From contig NZ_RAQQ01000010.1 of the NCBI RefSeq assembly GCF_003610785.1, positions 186,001 to 250,000 on the forward strand: 64,000 bases of DNA, read 5' to 3'. This document shows positions 47,171 through 55,360 of the stretch, piece after piece. This DNA is from Micromonospora globbae (GTDB lineage Bacteria > Actinomycetota > Actinomycetes > Mycobacteriales > Micromonosporaceae). Under the pieces are notes generated by a model that was not told the DNA's origin, did not search any database, and saw only the letters and a program-made list of their open reading frames with translations. A program made the translations under genes and the position numbers. The stretch's first letter is position 1, and each line of letters begins with the position of its first letter.

Positions 47171-48256
47171 TCAGGTCCCCTCGGTGACGGCCGGCTCGGG
47201 CTCCAACGGGCGTGAGGCGGTACGCCAGCCGGGGCCACCCGGGATCGCCGGGTGGCCGCCCGGCGACCCGGTCCGGGTGACGGCGGCCAGCGACGGCGCC
47301 GGGTCCACGACCGTCGACGCCGGAGGCACGACAGGCGCCGTCCGCGGCATCGGGGCGGGCGCGAAAGCCGTCCCGGGTGCGGTCGCCCTCCCTGATGCGA
47401 CCGCCGTCCCGGGTGCGGCCGCCCTCCCTGATACGGCCGCCGTCCCGGGTGCGGTCGCCCTCCCCCATCGGATGGCGGGCGTCATCGCCGCCCGTGCGCG
47501 AGTCGCGATCGCGATCGCCGTCCGCGTTCCGGGCACGGTCGCCGCCCGGGTGGCCGGCGCGGTCCGCGGTCGCGGCGCCAGCAGCAGGATGGTGCCGAGC
47601 AGGGCCAGGGCGGCGACGGCGTCGAGCCAGTAGTGGTTCCCGGTCACCACGACGACGGCGAGGGTGAGCACCGGGTGCAGCAGCCAGAGCCACCGCCAGC
47701 GGCTGCGGCCGGCGGCGACCAGGACGATGGCGACCACCGCGGCCCAGCCGACGTGCAGGGAGGGCATGGCGGCGTACTGGTTGGAGAGGGTGTCGGTGGC
47801 GGGATCACCGTAGGCGCGGGGGCCCACGAGCTTTCCCGTGTCGAGCACTCCGGTGGCGGACAGCAGCCGCGGCGGCGCCATGGGCACGAGCGCCTGGATG
47901 GCGAAGCCCACGGCGGTCAGCGCCGCGAGGAGCGTCCGGGCCCACCGGTACAGGGCGGGCCGGAACAGGTACGTGAACAGCAGTAGCGCCGCGGTGGCGG
48001 GAAAGTGCACCGAGGCGTAGAAGCGGTTCGCGGCGCGGACCAGGTGGTCGTGCGACAGCAGGATCCCCTGCAGGGTGGCCTCGTCGGGCAGTCGCACGGC
48101 GCGCTCCAGCCCCCAGACGTGTGTGGCGTTGGCGTACGCGCTGGAGAGGTCCCCGACCGCGACCAGCCGTCCGAGCTTGTACGCCAGGAACAGCGCGGCG
48201 ACGAGCAGCAGCTCCCGGAGGGGGTGCGGGCGGGTCCCGCGGTCGTCGGCGCCCAC
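47171..48256 (-). CDS. PAP2-family membrane phosphatase/phosphotransferase (Aur1/Ipt1-like) with repeat tail
   Basis: 361 residues from GTG at 48256 (AAAGGA upstream). Six transmembrane helices are visible. Active-site motifs: a PSLHVGW box (His nucleophile region) and GNHYWLDAVAALALL (second His), characteristic of membrane PAP2 superfamily enzymes of the inositolphosphotransferase type. The C-terminal 130 residues are a low-complexity Ala/Thr/Pro/Arg tail, encoded partly by 36-bp DNA repeats (47368-47463). A lipid or sugar phosphate substrate is likely. Confidence 0.88.
   Translation of the reverse strand: MGADDRGTRPHPLRELLLVAALFLAYKLGRLVAVGDLSSAYANATHVWGLERAVRLPDEATLQGILLSHDHLVRAANRFYASVHFPATAALLLFTYLFRPALYRWARTLLAALTAVGFAIQALVPMAPPRLLSATGVLDTGKLVGPRAYGDPATDTLSNQYAAMPSLHVGWAAVVAIVLVAAGRSRWRWLWLLHPVLTLAVVVVTGNHYWLDAVAALALLGTILLLAPRPRTAPATRAATVPGTRTAIAIATRARAAMTPAIRWGRATAPGTAAVSGRAAAPGTAVASGRATAPGTAFAPAPMPRTAPVVPPASTVVDPAPSLAAVTRTGSPGGHPAIPGGPGWRTASRPLEPEPAVTEGT
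47368..47463 (-). repeat. 36-bp tandem repeats (about 2.7 copies) inside the PAP2 tail
   Basis: The unit starting CCGTCCCGGGTGCGG at 47368, 47404 and 47440 repeats at exact 36-bp spacing and encodes a 12-residue Ala/Gly/Thr-rich repeat. It stays in frame, so copy-number change would alter only tail length. A minisatellite rather than a mobile element. Confidence 0.75.
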
Positions 48257-48395
48257 GGCGGTCCTTTCACGACGAGGGTTGGGCAGGTGTGGGACCTCGC
48301 CGCCGGCGGGCGGCCCCACGGGAGGGGAGGCGGGTCAGCTCCGGCTCGGTGCCGTGCGTGACGCGCACGTCGGCCGGGCCGGCGGGCCGCCGGGT

Positions 48396-49013
48396 TCAGG
48401 TGGCCGGTGCGGCGCGGCCGAGCGGGAGGCCGTCGCGCAGCTGGGTGATGCTCGCCCGGACGAGGTCCGGGAGGCTGGCGTCGGTGTCGCCGTCGGCCCA
48501 GAACGTGACGACCGCCCGCATGAGGGCTCCGGGCACGGCCGCCAGCAGGTGCGGGGCGAGGTCACGCTCGACGTCGGCACCCGTCCGCTCGGCGATGACC
48601 TCGGCGATGAGCCGTTCGACGTGGGCGAACACCGTCAGTTGCTGGGCCAGCAGCGCCGGGTTCGCCGCGGAGACGCGCGCCAGGACGGCGATGTCGTCCC
48701 GGTCGCCGAGCACGTTCGTGATCGCCTCGGGCAGGACGTGGGCGAGCGAGTCCCAGACCGGCTCGTCGGCGGGCCGGGCGCGCAGCGCCTCCACGAGCGA
48801 GGACGCGCGTTGCACGATCCCGTCGAGGATCGCCTCCTCGCGGCTGGAGAAGTAGTTGCGGAAGGTCCGGGGTGAGACGTCCACGGTCGCGGCGACCGTC
48901 TCGGCGGTCACCGCGTCGATCCCGCGCTCCACCATCAGCGACCATGCCGCCTGGCTCAGCGCCGCGCGGGTCGCCCGCTTCTTGCGCTCGCGAAGGCCAA
49001 CGTCCGAGGTCAC
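48396..49013 (-). CDS. TetR-family regulator
   Basis: 205 residues from GTG at 49013. The HTH region KKRATRAALSQAAWSLMVERGIDAVTAETVAATVDVSPRTFRNYFSSREEAI (given in parts: ATRAALSQAAW, VTAETVAATVDVS, RTFRNYFSSREE) is classic TetR. The C-terminal half has an RTGADVERDLAPHLLAA-like helix typical of actinobacterial MftR/AcrR-like members. It is divergent from the gene at 49270, with a long REP-like inverted repeat between them, and is probably transcribed separately from the PAP2 gene. Confidence 0.9.
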   Translation of the reverse strand: MTSDVGLRERKKRATRAALSQAAWSLMVERGIDAVTAETVAATVDVSPRTFRNYFSSREEAILDGIVQRASSLVEALRARPADEPVWDSLAHVLPEAITNVLGDRDDIAVLARVSAANPALLAQQLTVFAHVERLIAEVIAERTGADVERDLAPHLLAAVPGALMRAVVTFWADGDTDASLPDLVRASITQLRDGLPLGRAAPAT

Positions 49014-49103
49014 GCGACCACTATCCGCGAAACTTGCTTTTCCGGCAAAGTTTCCAAGAGGGAAAAATCGTGTGCCCGATCACAGCGCCGCGCCCCCGAT
49101 CCC

Positions 49104-49185
49104 CTCCCGCGATCTTGCACTTTCCGCCCCAGCGAACCGGGATGAAGCACCCGTATCGGGGGCACGAAGTGCAAGATCGCGGGAG
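49104..49185. repeat. Long inverted repeat (REP-like palindromic element)
   Basis: Perfect 19-bp arms at 49104-49122 and 49167-49185, each containing GATCTTGCAC, with a 44-nt loop. The GATCTTGCAC core is a pattern I recall as recurring between genes in Micromonosporaceae genomes, so this is likely one copy of a dispersed repeat family. It sits between divergent TetR and membrane-protein genes. Confidence 0.8.
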
Positions 49186-49269
49186 CTGGGCGGGAGCGCG
49201 ACGCAGCGATCCATTTACCAGCTGTGATTTCCTGGAGGGAGGTGGCCGCCCTGCTCCGGGGAGGACAGG

Positions 49270-49884
49270 ATGACGACGATCGAGCTGAGGAGGGTGACGG
49301 CGGTCGGCGTGCTCGTGGCCCTGACCGTCGCCCTCACCGCGATCACCTGGTACGGCCTGCTCGCCGGCGCGATCTGGGGGCTCGTCCTGCTCTGCGCCGG
49401 CCACGCCCGCTCGGTGCGGCGGCGGCTCGGCCCGGATCACGTACGCGACGGGGCGAACCTCCGCTACCACCTGTGCGCGCTCGGCGTCCTGTACCTCGTG
49501 CCGATCGGCGTCGCCGCCACCTTCTACTGCCTCGTGGCGGCCTGGGTCGAATCGTCCGGCGGCACCGCGAGCACCGACCGGCTCATCGCCCTCCAGCGCG
49601 CCTTCGAGGAAACGTCGTCGTTCTTCTCCGACAACCTCAAGCTGAGCGAGTCGGTGGTGCTCGGCGTCCTGGTCGGCGTCCACCTGCTGACCTGTCTCCT
49701 GCTGGCAAAGGGCACGCGCCACCGGCGCCCGGACGCCGGGCACGGGGTGGCGGTTCCGGACGGCGCACGGGCTCCACCGCGGCACCGAGTTCTACACCCG
49801 CTACAGCGGGCCGGCCGCGGCGGGCCTCGCCACGCTCGCGTCCTTCTCCCTCTTCGGCATGCACCTCGGCGTGCCCGCGGATGA
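49270..49884 (+). CDS. Membrane protein, N-terminal part (probable frameshift with next frame)
   Basis: A 204-residue frame from ATG with GGGGAGGACAGG upstream. Transmembrane helices lie at about residues 11-45, 70-90 and 138-148, the last ending in LLTCLLLAKG. After about base 49757 the frame loses its GC3 bias, and coding signal moves to the next forward frame, which reads through as RTAHGLHRGTEFYTRYSG and joins the frame starting at 49859. I therefore interpret 49270-50899 as one gene of about 540 codons broken by a single-base change or sequencing indel between about 49705 and 49757. If real, the product is a truncated membrane protein with a nonsense tail. Confidence 0.6.
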   Translation: MTTIELRRVTAVGVLVALTVALTAITWYGLLAGAIWGLVLLCAGHARSVRRRLGPDHVRDGANLRYHLCALGVLYLVPIGVAATFYCLVAAWVESSGGTASTDRLIALQRAFEETSSFFSDNLKLSESVVLGVLVGVHLLTCLLLAKGTRHRRPDAGHGVAVPDGARAPPRHRVLHPLQRAGRGGPRHARVLLPLRHAPRRARG

Positions 49885-50899
49885 CCTGCGGTTGCGCCTC
49901 AAGGTCGCCCAGCAGGGGTACGCGGACGTGACGGCGAAGGTCGAGGCGGACCTGTCCACCCGCGTGACGAGCGGCCTGTACACGAAGGTCCTCGCCACCT
50001 TCCCACCGTCGTACCGGGACGCCCTGAGCGAGCAGGCGACGATCGCCGACCTGGCCGACACCGTGCGGGCACACGCCGAGGAGACGCGGCGCCGGTACGC
50101 GGTCGGCGTCCCCGCCGTGGACGCGGCGGTCCGGGAGGAGACTGCCCGACGGACCCGGTTGGGCGCGCTCGACGGCGACCTGCGGGTCGAGTCGACCGGG
50201 CGGCGGGACCTGCCGGGGGACGTGACACCGGAGCAGATCGCGGCCAGCCGCCGGGCTCTGGCCGACCGGCCGGGCGGCGGCGGGATCGACCTCGTCGCCG
50301 ACGGGCGCAGGAAGGTGACGCTGCACCTGGAGAAGGTCGTCAGCGAACGGATCCTGGCGCTCACCCGACCGCTCACCGAGGCCGTCCCGATCATGGAGCC
50401 GCTGCTGCAGGCCTTCGCCGACGCCGCCGACCAGGTGCTCCAGGACCGGATCGGCAGGGCGTACGACCGTCTCGTCGGCGTCGCGGTCCGCAGCCCGCAG
50501 GACCTCGACGCGGCGGTCGCGCGGGAAGCCGCGGTGATCGTCGACCAGACGGACGTCCGCCGGCCCGTCGCCGACGCCACGCCCCGGGCGGAGCGGTTGG
50601 CGGAGAGGCACCGGCAGACGCTGGCGTCGTTGCGCAACGGTCCCACCCTGATCGACCGGAAGGTGACCGAGACCCTGAAGGCCCGCCGGCCGCCCCAGGC
50701 GCGTCCGGGACGGCCGGGGCCCCTGCCGGAGCTGCGCCTTCCGGAGCTGCTCGTGCCGGAGCTGCCCCCGCTCCCCCGCTACTACCCGCCGGATCTCGGC
50801 GGCTACCAGCGTCCGCCGTACACGTACCGACCGGCGCCCCGGATCGCGCCGCCGCCACCGCGGCCCGTCCGGCCGGTACCGCGCATCTTCGTCTGGTAG
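49859..50899 (+). CDS. Continuation of the frameshifted membrane protein, 346 aa visible
   Basis: An ATG at 49859 gives 346 residues, but GC3-biased coding extends upstream in the same frame to about 49757 without a start codon, so the first part was probably made in the other frame (49270 onward). The sequence is helical and charged (residues 10-260: KVAQQGYADVTAKVEADLS, LHLEKVVSERILALTRPL), then a Pro/Tyr-rich C-terminal tail (PELPPLPRYYPPD, YRPAPR). No known domain recognised. A long cytoplasmic or extracellular coiled-coil region attached to the N-terminal membrane helices is likely. Confidence 0.6.
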   Translation: MHLGVPADDLRLRLKVAQQGYADVTAKVEADLSTRVTSGLYTKVLATFPPSYRDALSEQATIADLADTVRAHAEETRRRYAVGVPAVDAAVREETARRTRLGALDGDLRVESTGRRDLPGDVTPEQIAASRRALADRPGGGGIDLVADGRRKVTLHLEKVVSERILALTRPLTEAVPIMEPLLQAFADAADQVLQDRIGRAYDRLVGVAVRSPQDLDAAVAREAAVIVDQTDVRRPVADATPRAERLAERHRQTLASLRNGPTLIDRKVTETLKARRPPQARPGRPGPLPELRLPELLVPELPPLPRYYPPDLGGYQRPPYTYRPAPRIAPPPPRPVRPVPRIFVW

Positions 50900-50923
50900 C
50901 GATCGTCGCCGCGCTGCCCGGGG

Positions 50924-51796
50924 TCAGCCGGCGGGGCGCAGCCGCCCGATCTCCCCCGCCCCGGCGTCGAGGAGCACCAGCGTCTCGCCGTCCAGGCCGG
51001 CCCGCCAGGACGACGAGAGCCAGGCCCCGACGGGCTCCCCCTCGCAGCCGATCAGCGTGCTGGGCCCGGATGTGGCGAGCAGCGCGCCTCCCGGGCCGGC
51101 CACCCAGCGTCCGCCCTGACCGTTGCATCCGTCGGAGCCGCGCCACTCACCGTCGGCGCGGAACTCGACGTACACCGTCTCGGGCCCGCGGGCCGGCGCC
51201 CATCTGCCGACGAGCCGGGCCGGGTCGACGGGGCGCAGGTTCGCCGGCAGCGCGGCCGCGGGCGCGAACCGCCGCCGGTCCTCGTCGGTGAGCGTGGGCG
51301 GCGCCACCTCGGAGGGTGCCAGGTGCGGCCCCGGCGTCGGCGTGGCCCCGGGACGCAGCCGGGCGACCTGGGCGCCCGCGGCGTCGACGAGGATCGGGGT
51401 GTCGCCCTCCAGCCGGTATCCGGTGGCCAGCTGGAGCCAGCCAGGGGGCGGAAGGGGGTCGGCGGTGCATCCGTCGCCCCGCCGGGGCCCGGAGATGCCG
51501 AACATGGCGGCGACGAAGAGACCGCCGGAGTCGGCTCGCCACGAGCCGGTGTGCATCCCGCAGCGGCCGAAGAGCTGGATCTGGTGGGGAGCGACGCGCA
51601 GGACGCCCTGGGGCTCCTCGGCCACCCCGACGAGGTGCCAGTTGCCGATCAGCGCTGTGGGATCCACGGGGGCCGGTGTCGCCGTGAGAGGCTGCTCGGC
51701 GCGCGGCGGAGACGGTTGCGCCCCGTCCTCGCCGGCGCAGCCCGCAAGCAGCGCCCCGACAATGACCGTCGCCGCAAGGAAACCCCGCCGGCCCAT
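50924..51796 (-). CDS. Lipoprotein with two META/HslJ-like domains
   Basis: 290 residues from ATG at 51796. The lipobox LLAGC marks Cys20. After a Thr/Pro linker come two similar beta domains. The first opens LIGNWHLVG and carries FGRCGMHTGSW; the second opens LVGRWAPA and carries a FRADGEWRGSDGCNGQGG segment, the META/HslJ-like heat-inducible lipoprotein pattern (GxW ... GCN). Four Cys occur in pairs near the W-G motifs. It is convergent with the frameshifted membrane gene, separated by 24 bp. Likely anchored outside the membrane; function unknown. Confidence 0.75.
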   Translation of the reverse strand: MGRRGFLAATVIVGALLAGCAGEDGAQPSPPRAEQPLTATPAPVDPTALIGNWHLVGVAEEPQGVLRVAPHQIQLFGRCGMHTGSWRADSGGLFVAAMFGISGPRRGDGCTADPLPPPGWLQLATGYRLEGDTPILVDAAGAQVARLRPGATPTPGPHLAPSEVAPPTLTDEDRRRFAPAAALPANLRPVDPARLVGRWAPARGPETVYVEFRADGEWRGSDGCNGQGGRWVAGPGGALLATSGPSTLIGCEGEPVGAWLSSSWRAGLDGETLVLLDAGAGEIGRLRPAG

Positions 51797-51888
51797 CGCT
51801 TCACCCGTCCTCTCGCCACACCGGCCACCGCCGGCCCCGACGTCTTGGACGGCCGGCGGTGGCGTGTGGTTGCATCCGGGCGGGGGAA

Positions 51889-52191
51889 CTATCCTCCGGC
51901 CATCGCGCCCAGGACGATGAACGGCTCCTCGCCTCTGGTGACCCGCTCGGGCAGCGGCGCGTCGGGTGACTCGTTGGACAGGTCCTCCTCGCAGGCGTAG
52001 AAGCGGACGAACGGGCGGCGCTTGCCGCTGTGCCGGTCACGGATGGTGCCCAGCAGCATCGGGTAGCGCGCCTCGATGGCGTCCAGCACCCGGCGCTGGG
52101 TGACCGGGCCGTCCCCGGTCACCTCGATGGCGACTTCCCCGGTGACGTGCGCGAGGGTCTTCAGGTGGGCCGGGAGGACGACCCGGATCAC
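51889..52191 (-). CDS. MoaD/ThiS-like ubiquitin-fold protein
   Basis: 100 residues from GTG at 52191, overlapping the upstream BNR gene by 4 bp (GTGA). The beta-grasp pattern is clear: [41 protein letters not shown], a VRFYACEED strand and a final [13 protein letters not shown] ending in Gly-Gly, as needed for thiocarboxylation or adenylation in MoaD/ThiS proteins. It probably acts as a sulfur carrier or ubiquitin-like modifier. Coupling to the BNR gene suggests a joint function. Confidence 0.85.
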   Translation of the reverse strand: MIRVVLPAHLKTLAHVTGEVAIEVTGDGPVTQRRVLDAIEARYPMLLGTIRDRHSGKRRPFVRFYACEEDLSNESPDAPLPERVTRGEEPFIVLGAMAGG

Positions 52192-53303
52192 GGCAGCACC
52201 TGGGCTTCCACGGAGAGCACGGGCGGGAGGTCCCGGACGATGGGCGCCCAGGTGTCGCCGCCGTCGGCGGAGTGGTAGACCTGGCCGCCGCTGGTGCCGA
52301 AGTAGATCCCGCACGGGTCGAGCGTGTCGACCGCCATGGCGTCCCGCAGCACGTTGACGTAGCAGTTGGCCTGCGGGAGCCCCGTGGTCAGCGGCTCCCA
52401 CTCGTCGCCGCCGGTGCGGCTGCGGTACACGCGGAGCTTCCCCTCCGGCGGGTAGTGCTCCGAGTCGCTCTTGATCGGCACGACGTAGATCGTCTCCGGC
52501 TCGTGCGCGTGCACGGCGATCGGGAAGCCGAAGTCGGACGGGAGGTTGCCGCTCACCTCGCGCCAGGTCGCCCCGGCGTCGTCGCTGCGCATGACGTCCC
52601 AGTGCTTCTGCATGAACAGCGTGTCGGGCCGGGAGGGGTGCTGGGTGATGTGGTGCACGCAGTGGCCGACCTCCGCGTCCTGGTCGGGGATCTCCCCCGA
52701 GCGCAGGCCCTTGTTGATGGGCAGCCAGCTGTCGCCGCCGTCGTCGCTGCGGAACGCGCCCGCCGCGGAGATGGCCGTGTAGATCCGGCCCTGGTGCGCC
52801 GGGTCCAGGATGATCGTGTGCAGGCACAGGCCGCCGGCCCCGGGCTGCCACGACGCCCCGGTGGGGTGCGTCCGGAGGCCGGTCAGCTCGGTCCACTTCT
52901 GGCCGCCGTCGGTGGACCGGTAGAGGGCGGCGTCCTCAGCGCCCGCGTACACGGTGTCGGGGTCGTCGTGGGACGGCTCGATGTGCCAGATGCGCTTGAA
53001 CTCCCACGGGCGCGGGGTCCCGTCGTACCAGAGGTGGTCGCCGACGTCGCCGGCGTAGGCGAAGTCGTTGCCGACCGTGTTCCAGGTCTTCCCGCCGTCG
53101 TCGGAGCGCTGGATCAACTGCCCGAACCAGCCGCCGGACTGGGAGGCGTAGATCCGGTTGGGGTCGGCCGGCGACCCGGCGAGGTGGTAGATCTCCCAGC
53201 CGCCGAAGTGCGGTCCCTCGACCGTCCAGTCGCCGCGCCTGCCGTCCGACGTCAGCACGAACGCGCCCTTGCGTGTGCCGACCAGCACTCGTACGCCGCT
53301 CAT
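52188..53303 (-). CDS. BNR/Asp-box beta-propeller protein (sialidase-fold)
   Basis: 371 residues from ATG at 53303. Several Asp-box motifs S-x-D-x-G-x-x-W ([48 protein letters not shown]) mark a six-bladed BNR propeller, as in sialidases and photosystem II assembly factor Ycf48. No signal peptide, so cytoplasmic. I see no sialidase catalytic Tyr/Glu pair, so it need not hydrolyse sialic acids. Coupled to a MoaD-like gene downstream. Confidence 0.85.
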   Translation of the reverse strand: MSGVRVLVGTRKGAFVLTSDGRRGDWTVEGPHFGGWEIYHLAGSPADPNRIYASQSGGWFGQLIQRSDDGGKTWNTVGNDFAYAGDVGDHLWYDGTPRPWEFKRIWHIEPSHDDPDTVYAGAEDAALYRSTDGGQKWTELTGLRTHPTGASWQPGAGGLCLHTIILDPAHQGRIYTAISAAGAFRSDDGGDSWLPINKGLRSGEIPDQDAEVGHCVHHITQHPSRPDTLFMQKHWDVMRSDDAGATWREVSGNLPSDFGFPIAVHAHEPETIYVVPIKSDSEHYPPEGKLRVYRSRTGGDEWEPLTTGLPQANCYVNVLRDAMAVDTLDPCGIYFGTSGGQVYHSADGGDTWAPIVRDLPPVLSVEAQVLP

Positions 53304-53380
53304 CTCCGCATCCTTCCGTTCAGGTCAGTGGTGCCCCGGGTAAGACTCTCCGCCAGGTCGGAACTCATCGGTCACCGCCA

Positions 53381-53401
53381 GTCGTACTCTGCGGGTACGA
53401 C
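53381..53401. promoter_or_regulatory. Palindrome in the divergent BNR/DUF4326 region
   Basis: GTCGTAC-TCTGCGG-GTACGAC with perfect 7-bp arms lies between the BNR gene (start 53303, minus) and the DUF4326 gene (start 53486, plus). Candidate operator; no DNA-binding protein gene is adjacent. Confidence 0.4.
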
Positions 53402-53485
53402 GAATCGGTGGACGGCGCGCGGCGCGGCGACGGCCGGACGGCCGCCGGGTGCCGGTGCGCCGGCCGGAACCGGAGGAGCCGAGTG

Positions 53486-53809
53486 ATGCCCCCGACCACT
53501 GTCGTGAACCTGAAGGGCCACCGCGACGACCCGGCGTACGCCGACGTGGTCTACGTGGGGCGCGCCATGTACCGGGGCGGCTGGCGCCTTCCGGCCTCCC
53601 CGCTGTCGAGCCCGTACCGTCCCGGCCCGGACGGTACGCGGGAGGAGGTCGTCGCGCGGTACCGCGCGTACCTGCTCGGACGGCCCGACCTGCTCGCCCT
53701 GCTCCCGGGGCTACGGGGGCGGCGGCTCGGCTGCTGGTGCGTGCCGGAGCGCTGTCACGCCGAGGTCATCGCCGAACTCGCCGACGCGCTGCCGTCGACG
53801 GCGGGGTAG
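53486..53809 (+). CDS. DUF4326 domain protein
   Basis: 107 residues from ATG with GGAGGAG 5-6 nt upstream. The fold opens with VVNLKGHRDDP and a VYVGRAMYRGGW segment, and ends with the signature GCWCVPERCHAEVIAEL (Cys-Trp-Cys then Cys-His) of DUF4326, a small family sometimes found near nucleic-acid-related genes. The Cys-His cluster could bind a metal. Function unknown. Confidence 0.8.
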   Translation: MPPTTVVNLKGHRDDPAYADVVYVGRAMYRGGWRLPASPLSSPYRPGPDGTREEVVARYRAYLLGRPDLLALLPGLRGRRLGCWCVPERCHAEVIAELADALPSTAG

Positions 53810-53905
53810 GCGTCGCGAACCACGGCACCGACCATCGGGACGACGATTCGCACCTTCCGGGAGATGCGGCGTTGTGGACACCACCGGCGCCTCACCGGAA
53901 CGTCG

Positions 53906-54565
53906 CTAACGCTCGGGGGCCGCGTCGAGCCGGACGCAGCAGGCACCGGGACGTGGCGCGAGCCGGGGCAGCAGGTCGGTGCGTCCCGCGCCGGCGACCA
54001 GTCCGGCGAGGAACGCGTGGTTGAGCCCGCACACGAGGGCCGTCTGCCGGGTGGCCAGGGCGTGGAACGGGCAGTTGCGCAGCAGCACGTGGTCGCGGGA
54101 CGCCTCGGGCTCGAAGCCGAGGCCGGCGAGCGCGGCGACGAGGTCCTCTCCGCAGTCGCGTACCTGCGCGCCCAGGTCCCGGCCACGTCGCCGGGCCTGC
54201 CGCCGCGCGGCCTGGCGGGCGTCGTGCGGGTCGTCGGCGACCGCGTCGGCGAGGATCTCGGCGATGAGTTCGTAGCGCCGCTCGGGAACGGTGATCGCGA
54301 CGCCGTCACCGGCCGCCTCGTAGACCTTCGGCGTCCGGCCGCGGCCCCGGGGCTGGTCGGCCGGCGCCTGGTAGCGGGCCCGCAGAAGCCCGGACTCGAC
54401 GAGTTTGTCGAGGTGGAACGCCGCGAGGTTGCGGGACATGCCGTGCGCCTCGGCCGCCTCCTCGCGGGTGACCGGGTGGTCGGCCCGGCACACGTAGTCG
54501 TACAGCGCCCGCCGGGACCGGTCGACGAGCGCGGCCATCGCGCTCCAGCGCTCCCCGGTGCTCAC
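53906..54565 (-). CDS. COG2345/SufR-like cysteine-rich transcriptional regulator
   Basis: 219 residues from GTG at 54565; longer versions would run through the promoter region. The N-terminal winged HTH (SRRALYDYVCRADHPVTREEAAEA, AFHLDKLVESGLLRARY, given in parts) matches ArsR-like COG2345 regulators. The C-terminal region carries C138, C165 (RNCPFHALA), C179 (LVCGLNHAF) and C209/C210, consistent with an Fe-S or redox-sensing cluster as in SufR. It is divergent from FolE, with an operator-like palindrome between, so it probably controls the folE/flavin-reductase operon in response to oxidative or Fe-S status. The SufR comparison is by motif pattern only. Confidence 0.75.
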   Translation of the reverse strand: MSTGERWSAMAALVDRSRRALYDYVCRADHPVTREEAAEAHGMSRNLAAFHLDKLVESGLLRARYQAPADQPRGRGRTPKVYEAAGDGVAITVPERRYELIAEILADAVADDPHDARQAARRQARRRGRDLGAQVRDCGEDLVAALAGLGFEPEASRDHVLLRNCPFHALATRQTALVCGLNHAFLAGLVAGAGRTDLLPRLAPRPGACCVRLDAAPER

Positions 54566-54634
54566 AGCCCCGACATTATCACCAGCGAACGCTATTGAAA
54601 TTCCGGACTCGCTGGGGCAGCATCCTCGATAACA

Positions 54635-54648
54635 CCAACGGACGTTGG
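54635..54648. promoter_or_regulatory. Operator candidate for the COG2345-like regulator
   Basis: Perfect palindrome CCAACG-GA-CGTTGG, with a second half-site-like AGCGAACGCT at about 54583-54592, in the 174-bp divergent region between the regulator (54565) and folE (54740). Confidence 0.55.
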
Positions 54649-54739
54649 CGAAAACATTCTGGGGGTTCGTCATGCACCTGGATCACCCACGACGGCCCGA
54701 CGACCGGGAAGCGCCCGCGACCGCGGGGAGGCCGCTGAC

Positions 54740-55336
54740 GTGAGCGTCACCGCCCTCCGGGTGCAGCACCAGCGCCCCCGCCGCGACCTGGCCGCCGCCG
54801 AACGGGCGGCAGCCCAGTTCCTGGCCGCGCTCGGCGTCGACACCTCCGCCGACGGCCTCGCCGACACCCCCGGTCGGATGGCCCGCGCCTACGCCGAACT
54901 GCTCACCCCGCGCGAGTTCCAGCTGACCACCTTCGACAACGACGAGGGCTACGACGAACTGGTGCTCGCCCGGGCCATCCCGATCCGGTCGGTCTGCGAG
55001 CACCACCTGCTGCCGTTCGTCGGCGTCGCGCACGTCGGCTACCTGCCCGGCGAGCGCATCCTGGGGCTGTCCAAACTGGCCCGGGTGGTCGAGCTGTTCG
55101 CCCACGGCCCCCAGGTGCAGGAGCGGCTGACCAAGCAGATCGCCGACTGGCTGACCCACCACCTGCGCCCGCGCGGGGTCGGCGTGGTCGTCGAGGCCGA
55201 ACACCTGTGCATGACGCTGCGCGGCGTCCGCGCGGTCGGCAGCAGCACCATCACCTCCACCCTGCTCGGCACGCTGCGCGACGACCACCGCTCGCGCGCC
55301 GAGTTCTTCACGCTGGCCGGGGTCGGCCCCCGCTGA
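54740..55336 (+). CDS. folE: GTP cyclohydrolase I-like enzyme
   Basis: 198 residues from GTG at 54740. It carries the FolE T-fold signatures: an AAAQFLAALGVDT segment, DTPGRMARAYAEL, SVCEHHLLPF (C86, H88, H89 zinc region), HVGYLPGERILGLSKL, and AEHLCMTLRG with the second zinc-proximal Cys. FolE catalyses the first step of tetrahydrofolate and tetrahydrobiopterin synthesis from GTP. Coupling with a flavoprotein reductase and a Cys-rich regulator suggests a specialised pterin, redox or secondary-metabolism role rather than housekeeping folate; a second copy elsewhere is possible. Confidence 0.93.
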   Translation: MSVTALRVQHQRPRRDLAAAERAAAQFLAALGVDTSADGLADTPGRMARAYAELLTPREFQLTTFDNDEGYDELVLARAIPIRSVCEHHLLPFVGVAHVGYLPGERILGLSKLARVVELFAHGPQVQERLTKQIADWLTHHLRPRGVGVVVEAEHLCMTLRGVRAVGSSTITSTLLGTLRDDHRSRAEFFTLAGVGPR

Positions 55337-55360
55337 CCCACACACGGAAGGACCGGACCG

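Noticed and set aside
47368..47463. CRISPR-like regular spacing.
   Set aside because: The 36-bp units are contiguous without spacers and code in frame inside the PAP2 gene.
52188..53303. Annotation as a true sialidase.
   Set aside because: Asp boxes and propeller are clear but no catalytic sialidase residues were identified and there is no signal peptide, so only the fold is claimed.
54566..54673. N-terminal extension of the COG2345-like regulator to an ATG at 54673.
   Set aside because: The extension covers AT-rich divergent promoter sequence and the operator-like palindrome, and its codons lack GC3 bias.
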